Assembly: GCA_030604585.1 (NCBI GenBank)
Contig: JAUVVP010000076.1
Location: forward strand, 1 to 7,514
Length of the DNA stretch: 7,514 bases
Direction: 5' to 3'
DNA from: Planctomycetota bacterium
Lineage (GTDB): Bacteria; Planctomycetota; Brocadiia; SM23-32
Positions 5,696 to 7,514 of the stretch are shown piece by piece. The translations under genes were made by a program, and so were the position numbers. Within the stretch, counting starts at the first letter, position 1, and each line of letters opens with the position of its first letter. The notes beneath the pieces were generated by a model, which searched no databases, had not been told where the DNA came from, and saw nothing but the letters and a program-made list of their open reading frames with translations.

Positions 5696-7003
5696 ATGCG
5701 TCTCGAGTCGTCCGACAAGGTTGAACAGCAGATGGCATTGCGGCAAGAGGATTGCAGGCGCATGGGAATCCTGATTACCTTGGGTAGCTTCCAGAACAAA
5801 GGCGCGGAAGCGCTCATTTTGACCGCACGTCGCTTCCTGCGTGAGCGTTTCCCTTCCTGCGAGTTATTCGCGCCTAGTTGTGACCCTAGCTCACAGCAGC
5901 GCGTGCGTTCCGAGGACATTCGAGCGGTTGCGATTCCGACCGGGAGGCACCGTCTGAGGAAACTCGCCGACCTGGTGCGCTCTTACCTGGGTCTCGGCAA
6001 CACTAATCTCCGCCGCTGGCTCGAGCACGATTTGCCGCCGCTGCGTGGCGTAGTCGATATAAGTGGCTTTGCGTATGGAGATCAGTGGGGTTGGCGCCGT
6101 ACGGCTCACGGTTGGTGGTTCTATAGTGCAATAGATTCCATGGGAGCCGCGGTCGTGTTCTTGCCTCAGGCCTGGGGTGCATTCACCGGTTTCAAAATCC
6201 GCCTGGCTGCTTGCCAGCTACTGAAGCGTGCTACCCTCGTGTACGCCCGTGATCGCGAGTCTTACCAGGCCCTCGCTGATTTGAACGCTATTCCCGATGA
6301 TCGGCTGCGCATGGCGCCGGACATCGCGTTCCATTTCCGCGGCGATCCTCCTGAAACCGGTAAGCGCATACTCACTGAATCGGGGATCCCTGTTGGGAAG
6401 CAGCCCATTCTGGCCCTAACTCCCAACATGCGCGCTTTCGAGCGCTCGGGCAACCTGGATGGGTCGGGCAGTCCGTACTTGGACTTCCTGTGTCATGTCG
6501 TGCGGGACACAGTCGGGTCTACAGACTGCCTCGTTGTCCTTGTGCCTCACGAGACAAAGCCGTCCGGACATGCCAGAGACGACTGCTGGCTGACGCGGCG
6601 TATTCGCGAAGACACGGGCTTGGCGGACAGGGTTTTTGCGCTGGAAGGTGAGCACACGGCCGCCCAGCTTAAGTCCATCATTGCGAATGCCGATTTCCTT
6701 GTCGGTTCTCGGTACCATTCTCTCATCGCGGCCCTTTCGCACAGGGTGCCTGCGGTCGCGATCGGTTGGTCTCACAAGTACGCTCAGTTGATGCGCAGCG
6801 TTGGCCTTGGGGAATTTGTTGCGGACGTGAGAGACTTCGACCCCACGCGGGCCCTCGCCATGGTGAAGCGAGGCTGGGCCGAGAGAGACGCTTTGCGCGC
6901 CCAGTTGGTCTCTGCTGTGCCGGAGCTTGAGAAAGCAAGCTGGCAAGCCCTCGAAGCGATGGCGGGTTGCCTGGCCACAGGGATGTCATCACATGCTGAG
7001 TGA
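5696..7003 (+). CDS. Polysaccharide pyruvyl transferase-family protein (CsaB/WcaK-like)
   Basis: The family transfers pyruvate from phosphoenolpyruvate to sugar hydroxyls as a ketal, giving acidic glycans; some members have other or unknown roles. The conserved N-terminal strand and glycine loop start at residue 23 (Met-Gly-Ile-Leu-Ile-Thr-Leu-Gly-Ser-Phe-Gln-Asn-Lys-Gly-Ala-Glu). The middle holds Asp-Ile-Ser-Gly-Phe-Ala-Tyr-Gly-Asp, and Ala-Pro-Asp-Ile-Ala-Phe. The C-terminal domain has the family signature Gly-Ser-Arg339-Tyr340-His341-Ser with Pro-Ala-Val-Ala-Ile downstream. The 435-residue start at 5696 (TGA-tt-ATG after the flippase) is favoured by coupling. The ATG at 5762 (413 residues) is a serious alternative, since the fold begins there and AAGAGGA lies at 5745-5751. 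Codon usage is mixed, matching the 3' half of wzx rather than the C-biased genes to the left. There is no signal peptide, so action is expected in the cytosol on the lipid-linked unit. Confidence 0.85.
   Translation: MRLESSDKVEQQMALRQEDCRRMGILITLGSFQNKGAEALILTARRFLRERFPSCELFAPSCDPSSQQRVRSEDIRAVAIPTGRHRLRKLADLVRSYLGLGNTNLRRWLEHDLPPLRGVVDISGFAYGDQWGWRRTAHGWWFYSAIDSMGAAVVFLPQAWGAFTGFKIRLAACQLLKRATLVYARDRESYQALADLNAIPDDRLRMAPDIAFHFRGDPPETGKRILTESGIPVGKQPILALTPNMRAFERSGNLDGSGSPYLDFLCHVVRDTVGSTDCLVVLVPHETKPSGHARDDCWLTRRIREDTGLADRVFALEGEHTAAQLKSIIANADFLVGSRYHSLIAALSHRVPAVAIGWSHKYAQLMRSVGLGEFVADVRDFDPTRALAMVKRGWAERDALRAQLVSAVPELEKASWQALEAMAGCLATGMSSHAE
6979..6983 (+). promoter_or_regulatory. Ribosome binding site of the ferredoxin/FrhB gene
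   Basis: AGGGA lies inside the 3' end of the pyruvyl transferase gene, 9 nt before the ATG at 6993. It fixes the start of the last gene, which overlaps its upstream neighbour by 11 nt. Confidence 0.55.
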
Positions 7004-7514
7004 TATCACTGACATCGTCTCGGAAGGCCTCTGTTGTGGATGCGGCACGTGTGTGGCCGTATGTCCGACGGATGCCATCAGCATGACGGAAACGCCATTC
7101 GGAGCACTTGTCGCGCGGGTGAGCGAGACCGATTGCAGCAGCTGCGGGCTCTGTCTCCAGGTATGCCCCGGCGCTGGACTGCCCGATGGACTACTCGATC
7201 CCCGGGTCGACCCGTTCAAAGGCGAGATGCTGGCCGCTTTCACGGGCCATGCTCACGCCAAGGCTCTGCGCAAGGAGGCGCAGAGCGGAGGCGTTGTGTC
7301 GGCCCTGTTGCGCTACCTACTCGACACGGGTCGCATCGAACAAGCCTTGGTCACGCAGATGCCTGAGGACGGCAGTCTGCGGCCGCATCCCGTGTTGGCG
7401 CGGGATGAGGACGCGATTGGGCGCGCGTGCGGATCGAAGTACTGCCCTGTGCCCTTGAATGTCGACCTGCAGCAGGTCAACCACATGACGGCTTTTGTGG
7501 GTCTTCCCTGCCAC
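6993..7514 (+). CDS. 2x[4Fe-4S] ferredoxin / coenzyme F420 hydrogenase-dehydrogenase beta subunit (FrhB)-like protein, 3' end missing
   Basis: The frame is open from ATG 6993 to the end of the window (174 codons, no stop). Two complete [4Fe-4S] motifs lie at the N-terminus: Cys14-x2-Cys17-x2-Cys20-x3-Cys24-Pro and Cys48-x2-Cys51-x2-Cys54-x3-Cys58-Pro. The FrhB/FdhB N-terminal domain follows, with Ala-Gln-Ser-Gly-Gly-Val-Val-Ser-Ala-Leu-Leu, Cys-Gly-Ser-Lys-Tyr-Cys-Pro and the closing Gly-Leu-Pro-Cys-His. In archaeal relatives this subunit binds FAD and passes electrons between flavin or F420 and iron-sulfur clusters. Bacterial copies in glycan clusters have no firmly known reaction, so here it is a cytosolic flavin/iron-sulfur oxidoreductase of unknown substrate. 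It overlaps the pyruvyl transferase by 11 nt, implying co-translation. The C-terminal catalytic part lies outside the window. Confidence 0.9.
   Translation, partial: MLSDITDIVSEGLCCGCGTCVAVCPTDAISMTETPFGALVARVSETDCSSCGLCLQVCPGAGLPDGLLDPRVDPFKGEMLAAFTGHAHAKALRKEAQSGGVVSALLRYLLDTGRIEQALVTQMPEDGSLRPHPVLARDEDAIGRACGSKYCPVPLNVDLQQVNHMTAFVGLPCH

Noticed and set aside
7034..7458. Two short plus-strand frames near the window end
   Set aside because: They lie in other frames of the ferredoxin/FrhB gene, whose paired cysteine motifs make the 6993 frame certain.
1..7514. CRISPR array, tRNA, rRNA, riboswitch or complete insertion sequence
   Set aside because: No spaced direct repeats, tRNA cloverleaf, rRNA-like stretch or transposase gene was recognised on either strand.

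Overview
The window is part of a polysaccharide (exopolysaccharide, capsule or O-antigen) biosynthesis locus from a GC-rich bacterium. All genes are on the + strand. Several traits suggest, without proving, an environmental Planctomycetes/PVC-type or related uncultured lineage: strongly C-ending codons in the left half, starts that lack a Shine-Dalgarno sequence, many small intergenic repeats, and a WecA-like transferase with a long cytosolic tail. No rRNA, tRNA or taxonomic marker is present, so this placement is low confidence.

Layout: (1) 2-1396, the 3' part of an O-antigen ligase/polymerase-type membrane protein with a helical C-terminal region; (2) 1397-1501, a gap with a strong stem-loop and a 14-bp tandem repeat; (3) 1502-2449, a CpsB/YwqE-type PHP-family tyrosine phosphatase carrying an apparent 180-bp in-frame insertion; (4) 2450-2614, a gap with a perfect 10-bp inverted repeat and AT-rich direct repeats; (5) 2615-4135, a WecA/TagO-type polyprenyl-phosphate sugar-1-phosphate transferase with a C-terminal extension of about 160 residues; (6) 4143-5693, a Wzx-type flippase whose N-terminus contains an in-frame palindromic repeat; (7) 5696-7003, a polysaccharide pyruvyl transferase-family protein; (8) 6993-7514, the start of a 2x[4Fe-4S] ferredoxin/FrhB-type protein cut by the window end.

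Together these genes fit the Wzx/Wzy-dependent pathway. The WecA-like enzyme would load the first sugar phosphate on the lipid carrier, the pyruvyl transferase (and perhaps the FrhB-like redox protein) would decorate the repeat unit, Wzx would flip it, and the Wzy/WaaL-like protein would polymerise or ligate it. The CpsB-type phosphatase would control a tyrosine autokinase not seen here. The last four genes are tightly packed (gaps of 7 and 2 nt, then an 11-nt overlap) and look like one operon.

Most notable points: a MITE-like element with terminal inverted repeats, apparently flanked by TA, sits in-frame in the phosphatase gene; a second palindromic repeat is translated in the flippase N-terminus; codon usage changes sharply inside the flippase gene near 4850, suggesting a mosaic or recombination joint between a conserved core and a variable cassette; the WecA homologue has a possible GAF-like tail; and a pyruvyl transferase is paired with an FrhB/ferredoxin protein.
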